The position numbers and the translations under genes were made by a program. A model generated the notes under the pieces. The model was not told the origin of the DNA. It was given only the letters and a program-made list of their open reading frames with translations, and searched no databases. From assembly GCF_030929495.1 (NCBI RefSeq), contig NZ_JAVFWN010000012.1, forward strand, positions 124,001-188,000: a stretch of DNA of 64,000 nucleotides, in the 5' to 3' direction. Source of the DNA: Nocardioides sp. LHD-245 (GTDB lineage Bacteria > Actinomycetota > Actinomycetes > Propionibacteriales > Nocardioidaceae). This document shows positions 53,781-62,817 of this stretch, piece after piece (within the stretch, counting starts at the first letter, position 1; every line of letters starts with the position of its first letter).

Positions 53781-54572
53781 ATGAACAGCGTGCCGGCTCC
53801 CCCCACGATCCTCGCTGTCGCCAACCAGAAGGGCGGCGTCGCGAAGACCACCAGTGTCGCCTCGATCGGTGCGGCCCTCGCGGAGCGGGGCCAGTCGGTG
53901 CTCCTGGTCGACCTCGATCCGCAGGCCTGCCTGACCTTCTCGCTGGGCATCGACCCCGAGGACCTCGAGCTGTCCGTCCATCACGTGCTGACCAAGGGCA
54001 CCGCGGTCGCCGAGGTGATCCTCGAGACCGACGACGGCGTCGACCTGCTGCCGGCCACGATCGAGCTCGCCCGCGCCGAGGCGGACCTGTTGACCCGCAC
54101 CGGGCGTGAGCACATCCTGCGCGGCGTGCTGGAGGACCTCCGCGAGAGCGGCCGGAGCTACGACTGGGTGCTGCTCGACTGCCCGCCGTCACTCGGTGTG
54201 CTCACCGTCGCCGCGCTCACCGCGGCCGACGGCGTGCTCATCCCGCTGCAGTGCGAGACCCTGTCGCATCGCGGCGTGGGCCAGCTGCTCGACACGGTCC
54301 ACGACGTGCGCCGCTTCACCAATCGCGATCTCGCCGTGTGGGGCGTCCTGCCCACGTTGTACGACGGTCGCACCAACCACGCGCGCGCCGTACTCGACAC
54401 GATCGCGGAGACCTACGACCTCGAGGTCGTCGAGCCGCCGATCCCCAAGACGATCAAGTTCGCGGAGGCGCCGGCCGCGGGCCGCTCGATCCTCGCGACC
54501 AGTCGCACGAGCAAGGGCGCCGAGGCCTACCGCGAGGTCGCCGCCTCCCTGATCGTCCGCGCGGGGCGCTGA
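53781..54572 (+). CDS. ParA-family ATPase (orphan, Rv3213c-like)
   Basis: A 263-residue deviant-Walker ATPase: ANQKGGVAKTTSVASIGAAL (Ala instead of the usual Gly before Lys), VDLDPQACLTFSLG, and LDCPPSLGVLTVAAL. The KGGVAKTT variant is typical of an orphan actinobacterial ParA relative, not of the chromosomal parAB pair. No parB is next to it. Candidate roles are positioning of a cellular cargo or regulation of a neighbour. The start may be 53769 or 53781. The L,D-transpeptidase gene follows after 6 nt. Confidence 0.88.
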   Translation: MNSVPAPPTILAVANQKGGVAKTTSVASIGAALAERGQSVLLVDLDPQACLTFSLGIDPEDLELSVHHVLTKGTAVAEVILETDDGVDLLPATIELARAEADLLTRTGREHILRGVLEDLRESGRSYDWVLLDCPPSLGVLTVAALTAADGVLIPLQCETLSHRGVGQLLDTVHDVRRFTNRDLAVWGVLPTLYDGRTNHARAVLDTIAETYDLEVVEPPIPKTIKFAEAPAAGRSILATSRTSKGAEAYREVAASLIVRAGR

Positions 54573-54578
54573 GGCGCC

Positions 54579-55304
54579 GTGGCGAAGCACGCGGTACGCC
54601 GGGGGAGCGGCCGGCATCGTGCCCCGGCCCGGCCCCGCTACGGCCGGATCGCCGCGGTCGTCGCGGCCCTGACGGTGACGGTGGTGGCGCTCGCGGGCGG
54701 CTTCGGGCTGGTCCCGACCGGCGGCGGTGGGCCGGCGGCGGCCAGCTCGGTGGCCGGATCGGCGGGCGCCGAGGCGGACCCGGCCTCCGAGCCGGCCGCG
54801 GACCCGGCCTCCGATCCGGCGGTGGATCCGCCCGCGGCTCCCGTCACCGGGCAGCTCGCCGACGCGAGCACCCCCATCGCCGCGGAGTCCGACTCCACCA
54901 AGCTGCCGGCGGCGTCCGGTTCGGGCCGTCGGGTGGTGTTCAGCGAGGGGCGCCAGCGGGTCTGGCTGGTCGGCGCTACGGGCTCCGTCGAGCGGACCTA
55001 TCCCGTCTCCGGCAGCGTCTACGACAACCTCGAGCCCGGCAGCTACGCCGTCTACTCCCGCAGCCGCGACGCGATCGGCATCGACGACTCGGGCACGATG
55101 GAGTACTTCGTCCGGTTCACCCAGGGCACGCAGGGGGCCGCGATCGGGTTCCACACGATCCCGGTCGACCGCGGCGAGCCGGTGCAGACGATCGCCCAGC
55201 TCGGCACCCCGCTCTCCCACGGCTGCATCCGGCAGGACCGGCCCGACGCCGTCGCCCTGTGGGAGTTCGCGCCCATCGGCACCCCGGTCGTCGTCACCGT
55301 CTGA
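54579..55304 (+). CDS. L,D-transpeptidase (YkuD-type)
   Basis: A 241-residue secreted or membrane-anchored protein. Residues 22-42 form a hydrophobic segment, followed by a long Ala/Pro/Asp-rich linker. The YkuD domain occupies ~110-241 with IGFHTIPVD and GTPLSHGCIRQDRPDAVAL, containing the catalytic His and Cys of the SHGCIR motif. It would crosslink peptidoglycan stem peptides outside the membrane. GTG 54579 follows the ParA stop by 6 nt, so the two are co-transcribed. Confidence 0.88.
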   Translation: MAKHAVRRGSGRHRAPARPRYGRIAAVVAALTVTVVALAGGFGLVPTGGGGPAAASSVAGSAGAEADPASEPAADPASDPAVDPPAAPVTGQLADASTPIAAESDSTKLPAASGSGRRVVFSEGRQRVWLVGATGSVERTYPVSGSVYDNLEPGSYAVYSRSRDAIGIDDSGTMEYFVRFTQGTQGAAIGFHTIPVDRGEPVQTIAQLGTPLSHGCIRQDRPDAVALWEFAPIGTPVVVTV

Positions 55305-55390
55305 GCCTCGCTGAGCCCACCAGCCCCAGACGCCTCGGCAGCCCCAGGTCGGGGCCGGGCACGATTTGCCCTGCTCGGGGGGCTTCTGTC

Positions 55391-55396
55391 TAGGGT
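55391..55396 (+). promoter_or_regulatory. -10-like TAGGGT before the 55403 gene
   Basis: TAGGGT ends 6 nt before ATG 55403 with no ribosome site between, consistent with a leaderless transcript. Confidence 0.4.
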
Positions 55397-55402
55397 GCCC
55401 GG

Positions 55403-56266
55403 ATGCTCGCCCACCTCGGAAAGCACCTCGCCACGACCGTCGCCACGCTGACGGTCCTGACCCTCGCCGTGACCTTCGCGCCCGCGCCGGCCGTCGCGGC
55501 ACCCTCGAACCCGGAGCCGGCGTCGGTGCCGGACCCGGCCACCTCGCAGAAGGGCGGCGGCTTCGAGATCCGGGCGATGTCCTTCAACATCCTCACCGCC
55601 TCGATGGCACCCGGCGGCGCGACCCGGGCGCACCGGGCGGCCACCGAGGTGCAGAGCAACAAGCGCACCGTCGTGGCCTTCCAGGAGGTGCACCAGTCGC
55701 AACTGAAGGTGCTGCAGAACCGCCTGCCGCGGTTCAAGTTCTACCCGCGCCGCACCCTCGACAACTTCAGCGGCGCGATCCAGATCGCCTGGCACGCCGG
55801 CGAGTACGACGCCCTCGACAAGGGCGAGATCTACCGGCCGTCCATGGGCAGGATGCGGGCGATCCCGTGGGTCAAGCTCAAGCACCGCACGACCAAGCGC
55901 GTCGTCTACGTCGTGGCGATCCACAACGCCCCCGGTGGCCTCGAGGCCGAGCGGGACATCTCGACCGTGCGCGAGATCAAGCTCATCAAGCGACTCGGCG
56001 CCAAGGGCAAGCCGGTACTGGTCATGGGTGACATGAACGAGCGGGTCGAGTTCTGCCAGCGGGTGGCCAAGGCGACCGACCTGGTCTCGCTCGGCGGCAC
56101 CAAGCGCAACCCCTGCCCGGTGCCGCCCAAGGCCGGGCCCGACTGGATGCTCGCGACCTGGACCGGCACGAAGTTCAGCGACTACCGCAAGGTCTACAAC
56201 GGCATCAGCGACCACCCGATGCTGGTCGGCAACGTGTGGGTGGAGCCGCTGCCGCCCAAGGTCTGA
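55403..56266 (+). CDS. Secreted endonuclease/exonuclease/phosphatase-family protein
   Basis: A 287-residue exported protein. The signal peptide ends near AVA-A (residue 33). The EEP domain has RAMSFNILTASM, VVAFQEVHQSQL (metal Glu), VYVVAIHNAP, VLVMGDMNERVEF and the final GISDHPMLVGNVW (catalytic Asp-His). It is the third EEP protein in the window, unfused here. Likely a secreted phosphodiesterase, DNase or sphingomyelinase-like enzyme; substrate unknown. The strong hairpin at 56292 ends the unit. Confidence 0.82.
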   Translation: MLAHLGKHLATTVATLTVLTLAVTFAPAPAVAAPSNPEPASVPDPATSQKGGGFEIRAMSFNILTASMAPGGATRAHRAATEVQSNKRTVVAFQEVHQSQLKVLQNRLPRFKFYPRRTLDNFSGAIQIAWHAGEYDALDKGEIYRPSMGRMRAIPWVKLKHRTTKRVVYVVAIHNAPGGLEAERDISTVREIKLIKRLGAKGKPVLVMGDMNERVEFCQRVAKATDLVSLGGTKRNPCPVPPKAGPDWMLATWTGTKFSDYRKVYNGISDHPMLVGNVWVEPLPPKV

Positions 56267-56291
56267 CGAGCTCGGCGAACACGAGTGAACA

Positions 56292-56326
56292 CGAACGGAG
56301 CCCGGGCACAGCCCGGGCTCCGTTCG
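56292..56326. terminator. Strong 16-bp hairpin between convergent genes
   Basis: Arms CGAACGGAGCCCGGGC (56292-56307) and its exact complement (56311-56326) flank a 3-nt loop. The hairpin sits between the EEP gene and the convergent helicase gene and probably works in both directions. Confidence 0.85.
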
Positions 56327-56378
56327 TCTCTGCTCAGATCCTGGTGAGGTCCCGGTCAGGACCCCGCCGACCCAGCCG

Positions 56379-58016
56379 TCAGGCCGACGGGGTCGGCGCG
56401 GCGTCGGTGGCCGCCGCGGACCCGCCGCCGCTGCCCCGGCGCCGGCGCCGGCGGTTGCGGTTGCCGCCCTCGGCGGGGTCGGCCGCGGTGGCGGCGCTGG
56501 TCTGCTCCGCGGCGCCGCCCTCGACGGGCTGGCCGCTCCGGGTGCGGGTGCGGGTCCGGGTGCGCTCGCCGGAACGGCGCTCGCCGGAACGGCGCTCGCC
56601 GGAGCGCCCACCCCGCTCGCCCGACCCCGACCGCTCGCCCGAGCGCTCGCCGCGAGGTGCGGGCGGCGCCGGCGGCGCGATGCGGCCCTTGGTGCCGGGG
56701 GCGATGCCCTGGTCGTGGAAGAGGTGCTCGGAGGTGGAGTAGGTCTCGATCGGCTCGGGGAAAGGCAGATCCAGGGCGTTGTTGATCATCTTCCAGCGGT
56801 GCACGTCGGTCGCGTCGACGAGCGTGATCGCGATGCCCGAGGCACCGGCGCGGCCGGTGCGGCCGATCCGGTGGACGTAGGTCTTGTCGTCCTCGGGGCA
56901 GGTGTAGTTGACGACGTGGCTCACGCCCGACACGTCGATGCCGCGGGCGGCGACGTCGGTGGCGACGAGGACCTTGATCTTGTCCTCGCGGAACCTCGTC
57001 AGCGCCTTCTCGCGCGCGACCTGGGCCATGTCGCCGTGCAGGGGGCTGGCCTTGAAGCCGCGCTCGACGAGGTCGTCGGCGACGCGCTGGGCCTGCCGCT
57101 TGGTGCGGGTGAACACGATCATCTTGTCGGCGTCCTCGGCCTGCAGCAGCCGGCCGATGATCTCCGGCTTGTCGAGGTCGTGGGCCAGGTAGATGAACTG
57201 CGCCGTGGCCGGCACCGTCGCGTTCTCGTACGACGACTCGGCGCGGATGTTCATCGGGTGCCGCATGTGCATCCGGGCGAGCGAGACGATCGCCGAGGGC
57301 ATGGTGGCGGAGAACAGCATGGTCTGCCGGGTCTCCGGGGTCATCCGGAGCAGCTTCTCCACGTCGGGCAGGAAGCCGAGGTCGAGCATCTCGTCGGCCT
57401 CGTCGAGGACCAGGGCGTGGACGTGGGACAGGTCGAGGACCCTGCGGTTGGCGAGGTCGATCAGCCGCCCCGGCGTACCGATGACGATGTCGACGCCGGT
57501 CTCGAGCGCCTCGATCTGGGGCTCGTAGCCGACGCCGCCGTAGATGGTGAGGACGCGCAGCCCGCGGTCGCGGCTGGCGATCTCGAGGTCGCTGGAGACC
57601 TGGAGGGCGAGCTCACGGGTCGGCGCGACGATCAGCGCCTGCGGCTTGCCCTGCGGGATCTCGGCGTAGTCGGGGTCGGACGGCGCGACACTGCGCTGGA
57701 TCACCGGGATGCCGAAGGCGAGCGTCTTGCCGGTGCCGGTGCGGGCCTGGCCGATCAGGTCGGTGCCCATCAGTGCGACGGAGAGGGTCATCTCCTGGAT
57801 GGCGAAGGGGTGGGTGATGCCGGCGCGCTCCAGCGCGTCACAGATCAGGGGCATCACGCCGAGGTCGCGGAAGGTGGGGGCCTCCGCGGCGACTGCCCCC
57901 GAGTCGGACTCAGCGGGAGCGGACGCAGCGGTGGTGTCGTTGGAAGTCAGTGTTCTGTTCGCTTTCGTGAGTGTCGTCAGCCGGTCGGCAGGCGCCAGAT
58001 CAATGCGGCTGTTCAC
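56379..58016 (-). CDS. DEAD-box RNA helicase (RhlE-like)
   Basis: A 545-residue ATP-dependent RNA helicase. Motifs in order are the Q-motif region FRDLGVMPLICDALERAGIT, ARTGTGKT, PTRELALQ, GTPGRLID, VLDEADEML, FSATMP, IVFTRTK, ATDVAARGID and HRIGRTGRAG. The C-terminus is a long Arg/Gly/Glu/Ser-rich tail (GERSGERSGSGERGG and RTRTRTRTRSG), probably RNA-binding. It acts in ribosome assembly or mRNA turnover. The start codon is uncertain: GTG 58016 is used, as no nearby ATG has a ribosome site. Confidence 0.9.
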   Translation of the reverse strand: MNSRIDLAPADRLTTLTKANRTLTSNDTTAASAPAESDSGAVAAEAPTFRDLGVMPLICDALERAGITHPFAIQEMTLSVALMGTDLIGQARTGTGKTLAFGIPVIQRSVAPSDPDYAEIPQGKPQALIVAPTRELALQVSSDLEIASRDRGLRVLTIYGGVGYEPQIEALETGVDIVIGTPGRLIDLANRRVLDLSHVHALVLDEADEMLDLGFLPDVEKLLRMTPETRQTMLFSATMPSAIVSLARMHMRHPMNIRAESSYENATVPATAQFIYLAHDLDKPEIIGRLLQAEDADKMIVFTRTKRQAQRVADDLVERGFKASPLHGDMAQVAREKALTRFREDKIKVLVATDVAARGIDVSGVSHVVNYTCPEDDKTYVHRIGRTGRAGASGIAITLVDATDVHRWKMINNALDLPFPEPIETYSTSEHLFHDQGIAPGTKGRIAPPAPPAPRGERSGERSGSGERGGRSGERRSGERRSGERTRTRTRTRSGQPVEGGAAEQTSAATAADPAEGGNRNRRRRRRGSGGGSAAATDAAPTPSA

Positions 58017-58187
58017 ACTCAGCCGCGCACATACGTGGGCGGGTGCCCGGGCGGGCCTCGCCGGCCCTGAGGGGTCGGACAGGCTCTCACCGACGTCCAG
58101 CGTACAGGCCGGCGGCGACGGGGGACCCATCGCGGGCGGCTCGCTGCCCGACCTGTGGCGGAGAAGCGCCCGGCCCGGCCGAACTTG

Positions 58188-58193
58188 TAGCCT
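58188..58193 (+). promoter_or_regulatory. -10-like TAGCCT before the ferritin-like gene
   Basis: TAGCCT ends 6 nt before ATG 58200 with no ribosome site, consistent with a leaderless transcript. Confidence 0.4.
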
Positions 58194-58199
58194 GCAGCC

Positions 58200-58901
58200 A
58201 TGGCTGAATCCGCCGACGTGAGCGCCCCGACCGCCGACGGCGACCCCGCCTATCGCGAGGCCGTGATCGACCTACTGGGGGCCATCGCCTACGGCGAGAT
58301 CTCGGCGTTCGAGCGGCTCGCCGAGGACGCCAAGCTGGCGCCCACCCTGGCCGACAAGGTCGATCTCGCGACGATGGCGAGCGGCGAGCTGGTCAAGGTG
58401 CACGCCCTCCACGACCGGATCCGGGAGCTCGGCGCCGACCCGTTCGCGGCGATGCTCCCGTTCCGGGCGCCGCTGGACGAGTTCCACCGGCACACGGCGC
58501 CGGCGGACTGGTACGAGGGCCTGGTCAAGGCGTACGTCGGCGACGGGCTCGCCAACGACTTCTACCGCGAGATCGCGGCCTATCTCGATCCCGAGACCCG
58601 CGACCTCGTCGTGTCCTCGATGGAGGAGGGCAGCCACGCGACCTTCGTCGTCGACCGGGTCCGGGCCGCCATCGCGCAGGACGCCCGCCTCGGCGGCCGT
58701 CTCGCGCTGTGGGGCCGCCGGCTGATGGGGGAGGCGCTCACCCAGGCCCAGCGGGTCGCCGCCGACCGCGACGCCCTCACCGCGCTCCTCGCCGGCGGCG
58801 TCGACCGCCCCGGCCTCGACCTGGCCGCGATGGGCCGGATGTTCACCCGGCTGACCGAGCGCCACATGGCGCGGATGTCCGAGCTCGGGCTGGAGGCCTG
58901 A
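58200..58901 (+). CDS. Ferritin-like fold protein (tRNA-hydroxylase-like)
   Basis: A 233-residue helical protein. Glu and His positions in AIAYGEISAFERLAEDAK, ASGELVKVHALHDRI, DWYEGLVKAYVGDGLANDFY and SSMEEGSHATFVVDRV match the four-helix di-iron layout of ferritin-like proteins related to MiaE-type tRNA hydroxylases. Whether it binds iron is not shown. It commonly neighbours the DEAD-box helicase in actinobacteria. ATG 58200 has TAGCCT 6 nt upstream. Confidence 0.78.
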   Translation: MAESADVSAPTADGDPAYREAVIDLLGAIAYGEISAFERLAEDAKLAPTLADKVDLATMASGELVKVHALHDRIRELGADPFAAMLPFRAPLDEFHRHTAPADWYEGLVKAYVGDGLANDFYREIAAYLDPETRDLVVSSMEEGSHATFVVDRVRAAIAQDARLGGRLALWGRRLMGEALTQAQRVAADRDALTALLAGGVDRPGLDLAAMGRMFTRLTERHMARMSELGLEA

Positions 58902-58948
58902 CCGGCGCCGACACCCGGCGCCGACACCCGGCGCCGACGACCGGCGCG
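58902..58948. repeat. 13-bp tandem repeat after the ferritin-like gene
   Basis: CCGGCGCCGACAC occurs at 58902 and 58915, a variant at 58928 and a fragment at 58941. It contains GGCGCC palindromes and lies directly after the stop codon, between convergent genes. It may contribute to termination. Confidence 0.8.
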
Positions 58949-58964
58949 TGGGACTCGGCCCGGG

Positions 58965-59360
58965 TCAGTGGCCGATCAGGGTCGCCGCCAGTGCCCCCGC
59001 CATCAGCAGCCCGACCGCCCCGAGCACGACCATGCCGCCCGTGAAGCCCGGTGGGGTGCCGCCGGTGCGCATCGCGATCTCCGTGCGGGTCCACCGGTGC
59101 CACCCCACGCCGAGCGCCACCGCGGCGACCAGCACCAGGCCCAGCGAGAGCAGCAGCCGCGCGGTGAGCGGGAACTCCAGGGCGGGCGAGCTGACCGCGA
59201 CCGCACCCGCGACCAGCGCCAGGCAGGTGCGCACCCAGGCCAGGAAGGTTCGCTCGTTGGCGAGCGAGTCGCGCGGCTCGGGGTTCTGCCCGACGTCGTA
59301 CACGCGGCGCGGCCGCTGCCGGGGCCGGGGTGTCGCCTCGGGGTGATCGGGAGGGGCCAC
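58965..59360 (-). CDS. DUF202/YidH-family membrane protein
   Basis: A 131-residue protein with three membrane helices and the DUF202 signature RDSLANERTFLAWVRTCLALV near residue 30. The remaining helices are LTARLLLSLGLVLVAAVALGVGWHRW and GGMVVLGAVGLLMAGALAATL. Function unknown; the family includes yeast VTC-associated and YidH proteins. ATG 59360. Confidence 0.88.
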   Translation of the reverse strand: MAPPDHPEATPRPRQRPRRVYDVGQNPEPRDSLANERTFLAWVRTCLALVAGAVAVSSPALEFPLTARLLLSLGLVLVAAVALGVGWHRWTRTEIAMRTGGTPPGFTGGMVVLGAVGLLMAGALAATLIGH

Positions 59361-59463
59361 CTACACAGAATCCCACGCCCGGTGGGTGCTGCCCGGAACC
59401 ACGCCCGTCGCGGTCTAGGCTGACCGCGACGACAGCCCGTCCCCGACTCCAGGAGCAGTACAC

Positions 59464-60741
59464 GTGGCAGCGATCGAAGCCGTCGGAGCCCGCGAGATCC
59501 TCGACTCCCGCGGCAACCCCACCGTCGAGGTCGAGATCCTCCTCGATGACGGGTCCTTCGCCCGCGCGGCGGTGCCCAGCGGCGCCTCCACGGGTGCCTT
59601 CGAGGCGGTCGAGCTGCGCGACGGCGGCGACCGCTACGTCGGCAAGGGCGTCCACAAGGCCGTCGACGCCGTGATCCAGACGCTCGGACCGGCGATCGAG
59701 GGCCTCGACGCCGCCGACCAGCGGCTGATCGACCAGACCCTGCTCGAGGTCGACGGCACGCCCAACAAGGCCCAGGTCGGCGCCAACGCCATCCTCGGCG
59801 TCTCGCTCGCGGTCGCGCGCGCCGCGGCCGACTCGGCCGACCTGCCGCTCTACCGCTACGTCGGCGGCCCCAACGCCCACCTGCTGCCGGTGCCGATGAT
59901 GAACATCCTCAACGGCGGTGCCCACGCGGACACCAACGTCGACATCCAGGAGTTCATGATCGCGCCGATCGGCGCCCCGACCTTCCGCGAGGCGCTGCGC
60001 GTCGGCGCGGAGGTCTACCACGCGCTCAAGTCGGTGCTCAAGGACAAGGGCCTGGCCACCGGGGTCGGCGACGAGGGCGGCTTCGCGCCGGACCTGCCGT
60101 CCAACCGGGCCGCGCTCGACCTCATCGCCGAGGCGGTCGCCAAGGCCGGCTACGAGCTCGGCAAGGACGTCGCGCTCGCGCTCGACGTCGCGGCCTCGGA
60201 GTTCTTCGCGGACGGCGCCTACACCTTCGAGGGCGAGAAGAAGACGGCGGAGCAGATGACCGCCTACTACGCCGACCTCGTCGCGTCCTACCCGATCGTC
60301 AGCATCGAGGACCCGCTTGACGAGGACGACTGGGAGGGCTGGAAGGCCATCACCGACGAGCTCGGCACCAAGACCCAGCTCGTGGGCGACGACCTGTTCG
60401 TCACCAACGTCGAGCGCCTGCAGCGCGGCATCTCCGGCGGCCAGGCCAACGCGATGCTGGTCAAGGTCAACCAGATCGGCTCGCTGACCGAGACCCTCGA
60501 CGCCGTCGAGCTCGCGCACCGCAGCGGCTTCCGCAACATGATGAGCCACCGCTCGGGCGAGACCGAGGACACCACGATCGCCGACCTCGCGGTGGCGACC
60601 AACTGCGGCCAGATCAAGACCGGCGCCCCGGCGCGGTCCGAGCGGGTCGCGAAGTACAACCAGCTCCTCCGCATCGAGGACGAGCTGGGCGACGCCGCGC
60701 GCTACGCCGGCGCCGCCGCCTTCCCCCGCTACCAGGGCTGA
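59464..60741 (+). CDS. eno: Enolase
   Basis: A 425-residue glycolytic enzyme converting 2-phosphoglycerate to phosphoenolpyruvate. Marks are AREILDSRGNPTVEVE, VPSGASTGAFEAVELRDG, MMNILNGGAHADTNVDIQEF, GVGDEGGFAPDL, metal and catalytic residues in SIEDPLDEDDW and VKVNQIGSLTETL, and MMSHRSGETED. The GTG start follows CAGGAGCAGTACAC. Complete and normal. It heads the conserved actinobacterial eno-divIC-DUF501-ppx operon. Confidence 0.98.
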   Translation: MAAIEAVGAREILDSRGNPTVEVEILLDDGSFARAAVPSGASTGAFEAVELRDGGDRYVGKGVHKAVDAVIQTLGPAIEGLDAADQRLIDQTLLEVDGTPNKAQVGANAILGVSLAVARAAADSADLPLYRYVGGPNAHLLPVPMMNILNGGAHADTNVDIQEFMIAPIGAPTFREALRVGAEVYHALKSVLKDKGLATGVGDEGGFAPDLPSNRAALDLIAEAVAKAGYELGKDVALALDVAASEFFADGAYTFEGEKKTAEQMTAYYADLVASYPIVSIEDPLDEDDWEGWKAITDELGTKTQLVGDDLFVTNVERLQRGISGGQANAMLVKVNQIGSLTETLDAVELAHRSGFRNMMSHRSGETEDTTIADLAVATNCGQIKTGAPARSERVAKYNQLLRIEDELGDAARYAGAAAFPRYQG

Positions 60742-60759
60742 GCCCGGGAGACATCCGTC

Positions 60760-61368
60760 ATGGCCGTGACACCGGGCGAGCGACGTACCTCGCGCAAGCC
60801 CGGCCGCCCCGCGCGGGGGCGGTCCGGGCCACGCTACGCCGAGCGGCTCAAGACCGAGCGCAAGCAGGCCGCCCGTGAGCGCGAGGCGGCCCTGGTCCGG
60901 GCCCGCGCCGAGCACCAGCAGAAGGCCCGGCTCACCAGTCGCGCCGCGGTCCTGGTGCTCGTGCTCGCGGTGCTCGCGGTCTCCTACGCCTCCTCCCTGA
61001 GGGCCTACCTCCAGCAGCGCGGCAGCATCACCGCGTTGGAGGCGCAGATCGCCGAGCGCGAGGCGAAGATCGACGACCTCAAGGACGAGAAGAGCCGCTG
61101 GGAGGACCCGGCGTACGTCGCCCAGCAGGCGCGTGCCCGGTTCGGGTACGTCGCCCAGGGCGAGACGCCGTTCGTGGTCGTGGACGAGAACGGCAACCCG
61201 CTCGACACGGCCGCCGAGCTCGGCGACCCGGCCGAGGTGGCCGACCCGGACGAGCGGACCTGGTACGAGGACGCGTGGGACTCGATGAAGATCGCGGGCA
61301 ACCCGCCGACGAAGGTGCGCGCCCCCAAGAACGACATCCAGGCGCCCCAGGAGGACCTGTCCGAGTGA
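60760..61368 (+). CDS. FtsB/DivIC-type septum-formation initiator protein
   Basis: A 202-residue bitopic protein. Basic cytoplasmic residues 1-60 are followed by one membrane helix (AAVLVLVLAVLAVSYASSL) and a coiled coil (SITALEAQIAEREAKIDDLK) ending in the DivIC motif RWEDPAYVAQQARARFGYV. The acidic C-terminus is an actinobacterial extension. It works in the divisome with FtsL and FtsQ. ATG 60760 is 18 nt after enolase. It overlaps the DUF501 gene (GTGA). Confidence 0.9.
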   Translation: MAVTPGERRTSRKPGRPARGRSGPRYAERLKTERKQAAREREAALVRARAEHQQKARLTSRAAVLVLVLAVLAVSYASSLRAYLQQRGSITALEAQIAEREAKIDDLKDEKSRWEDPAYVAQQARARFGYVAQGETPFVVVDENGNPLDTAAELGDPAEVADPDERTWYEDAWDSMKIAGNPPTKVRAPKNDIQAPQEDLSE

Positions 61369-61892
61369 CCGAGGCCATGACCAGCAGCGACGAGGCGGTC
61401 ATCGCGGCCCAGCTCGGCCGTCCGCCGCGAGGGGTGCACGCGATCGGGCACCGCTGTCCGTGCGGCAACCCCGACGTGGTCGCCACCCAGCCGCGGCTGC
61501 CCAACGGGACGCCGTTCCCGACGACGTACTACCTCACCTGTCCGCGGGTGAACTCCCGGATCGGCACACTCGAGGCGTCGGGGCTGATGAAGCGGATGCA
61601 GGAGCGACTCGGCACCGACCCCGAGCTCGCGGCGGCCTACCGGGCGGCGCACGAGGCGTACCTCGCCGACCGGGCGGCCGTCGGCGTCGCGGGTGGCTTC
61701 GACGTCCCCGAGATCGAGGGCATCTCCGCGGGCGGCATGCCCGACCGGGTGAAGTGCCTGCACGTGCTGGCCGGCCACGCCCTGGCGGCCGGCCCCGGCG
61801 TCAACCCGCTCGGCGACGAGGTGCTGGAGATCCTCGGCGACTGGTGGGCCAAGGGGCCCTGCGTGACACCGGGGGACCCCTCAGGTGCGTGA
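61365..61892 (+). CDS. DUF501 protein
   Basis: A 175-residue protein conserved between divIC and ppx in actinobacteria. Visible are RHRCPCGNPDVVATQPRL-type Cys-rich start (GHRCPCGNPDVV), TYYLTCPRVNSRIGTLEASG, and VKCLHVLAGHALAAGPGVNPLGDE. The Cys-x-Cys and later Cys/His positions could bind metal. Function unknown. GTG 61365 overlaps the divIC stop; ATG 61377 is an alternative. It overlaps ppx by 8 nt. Confidence 0.88.
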   Translation: MTEAMTSSDEAVIAAQLGRPPRGVHAIGHRCPCGNPDVVATQPRLPNGTPFPTTYYLTCPRVNSRIGTLEASGLMKRMQERLGTDPELAAAYRAAHEAYLADRAAVGVAGGFDVPEIEGISAGGMPDRVKCLHVLAGHALAAGPGVNPLGDEVLEILGDWWAKGPCVTPGDPSGA

Positions 61893-62817
61893 CCCGGTCG
61901 CCGCGATCGACTGCGGCACCAACACGATCAAGCTGCTGGTCGGCGACCCCGCGAACGAGCCCGACGAGGTGCGCCGCGAGAGCCGGATGATCCGGCTCGG
62001 TCAGGGCGTCGACGCCACCGGACGGCTCGCGCCCGAGGCCCTGGAGCGGGCCTGGGCGGCGCTCGACGAGTACGCCGCGCTCATCCGCGCCGCGGGCGTC
62101 GGCGCGGATCGGATCCGGTTCTGCGCGACCTCGGCCACCAGAGACGCCTCGAACGCCGCCGAGTTCACCGCCGGCGTGCGTGCCCGGCTGGGGATCGACC
62201 CCGAGGTGCTGTCCGGCGAGGACGAGGCACGGCTGGCCTTCGACGGCGCGGTCCGCGGACTCGCCGCGGTGGCGGTCGAGGTGCGCGAGCCCGCCCTCGT
62301 CGTCGACATCGGCGGCGGCTCGACCGAGCTCATCCTCGGCGACCCGGCGAGCGGGCCGAGCGCCGAGCACTCGATGGACATCGGCTCGGTCCGGCTCCAC
62401 GAGCGCCATGTCCGGCACGACCCGATCACCCCCGACGAGATCGCGGCGGTGGTCGCCGACGTCGACGCAGCCCTTGACGCCTGCCCGATCGATCCCGCGG
62501 TGGCCCGGTCCGTGGTCCTCGTCGCCGGCACCAACACCACGCTCGCCGCCGGCACCCTCGGTCTCGCCGCCTACGACCGCGCGCTGATCCACGGCCGGAC
62601 GCTCGCCGCGGTCGACCTCCGGGCGCAGGCCGGTCGCCTGCTCGCGATGAGCGTCGCCGAGCGTCGCGGGCTCGGCTGGGTGCATCCCGGCCGTGCCGAC
62701 GTCATCGACGCGGGGGCCCTGATCGTCGACCGGGTGCTCGACCGGCTCGCGGTCGCCACGGTCACCGTCGCGGAGACCGACATCCTCGACGGGATCGCCT
62801 GGTCGCTGGTGCGCTGA
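61885..62817 (+). CDS. Ppx/GppA-family exopolyphosphatase
   Basis: A 310-residue ASKHA-fold phosphatase. Marks are VAAIDCGTNTIKLLVGD (phosphate loop 1), RMIRLGQGVDATGRL, FCATSATRDASNA, EVLSGEDEARLAFDGA, VVDIGGGSTEL and the late GWVHPGRADVIDAGA. It hydrolyses inorganic polyphosphate or pppGpp, linking energy and stringent response. It is the short form with only the N-terminal two domains, as in most actinobacterial copies. The GTG start at 61885 overlaps the DUF501 end. Confidence 0.92.
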   Translation: MRDPVAAIDCGTNTIKLLVGDPANEPDEVRRESRMIRLGQGVDATGRLAPEALERAWAALDEYAALIRAAGVGADRIRFCATSATRDASNAAEFTAGVRARLGIDPEVLSGEDEARLAFDGAVRGLAAVAVEVREPALVVDIGGGSTELILGDPASGPSAEHSMDIGSVRLHERHVRHDPITPDEIAAVVADVDAALDACPIDPAVARSVVLVAGTNTTLAAGTLGLAAYDRALIHGRTLAAVDLRAQAGRLLAMSVAERRGLGWVHPGRADVIDAGALIVDRVLDRLAVATVTVAETDILDGIAWSLVR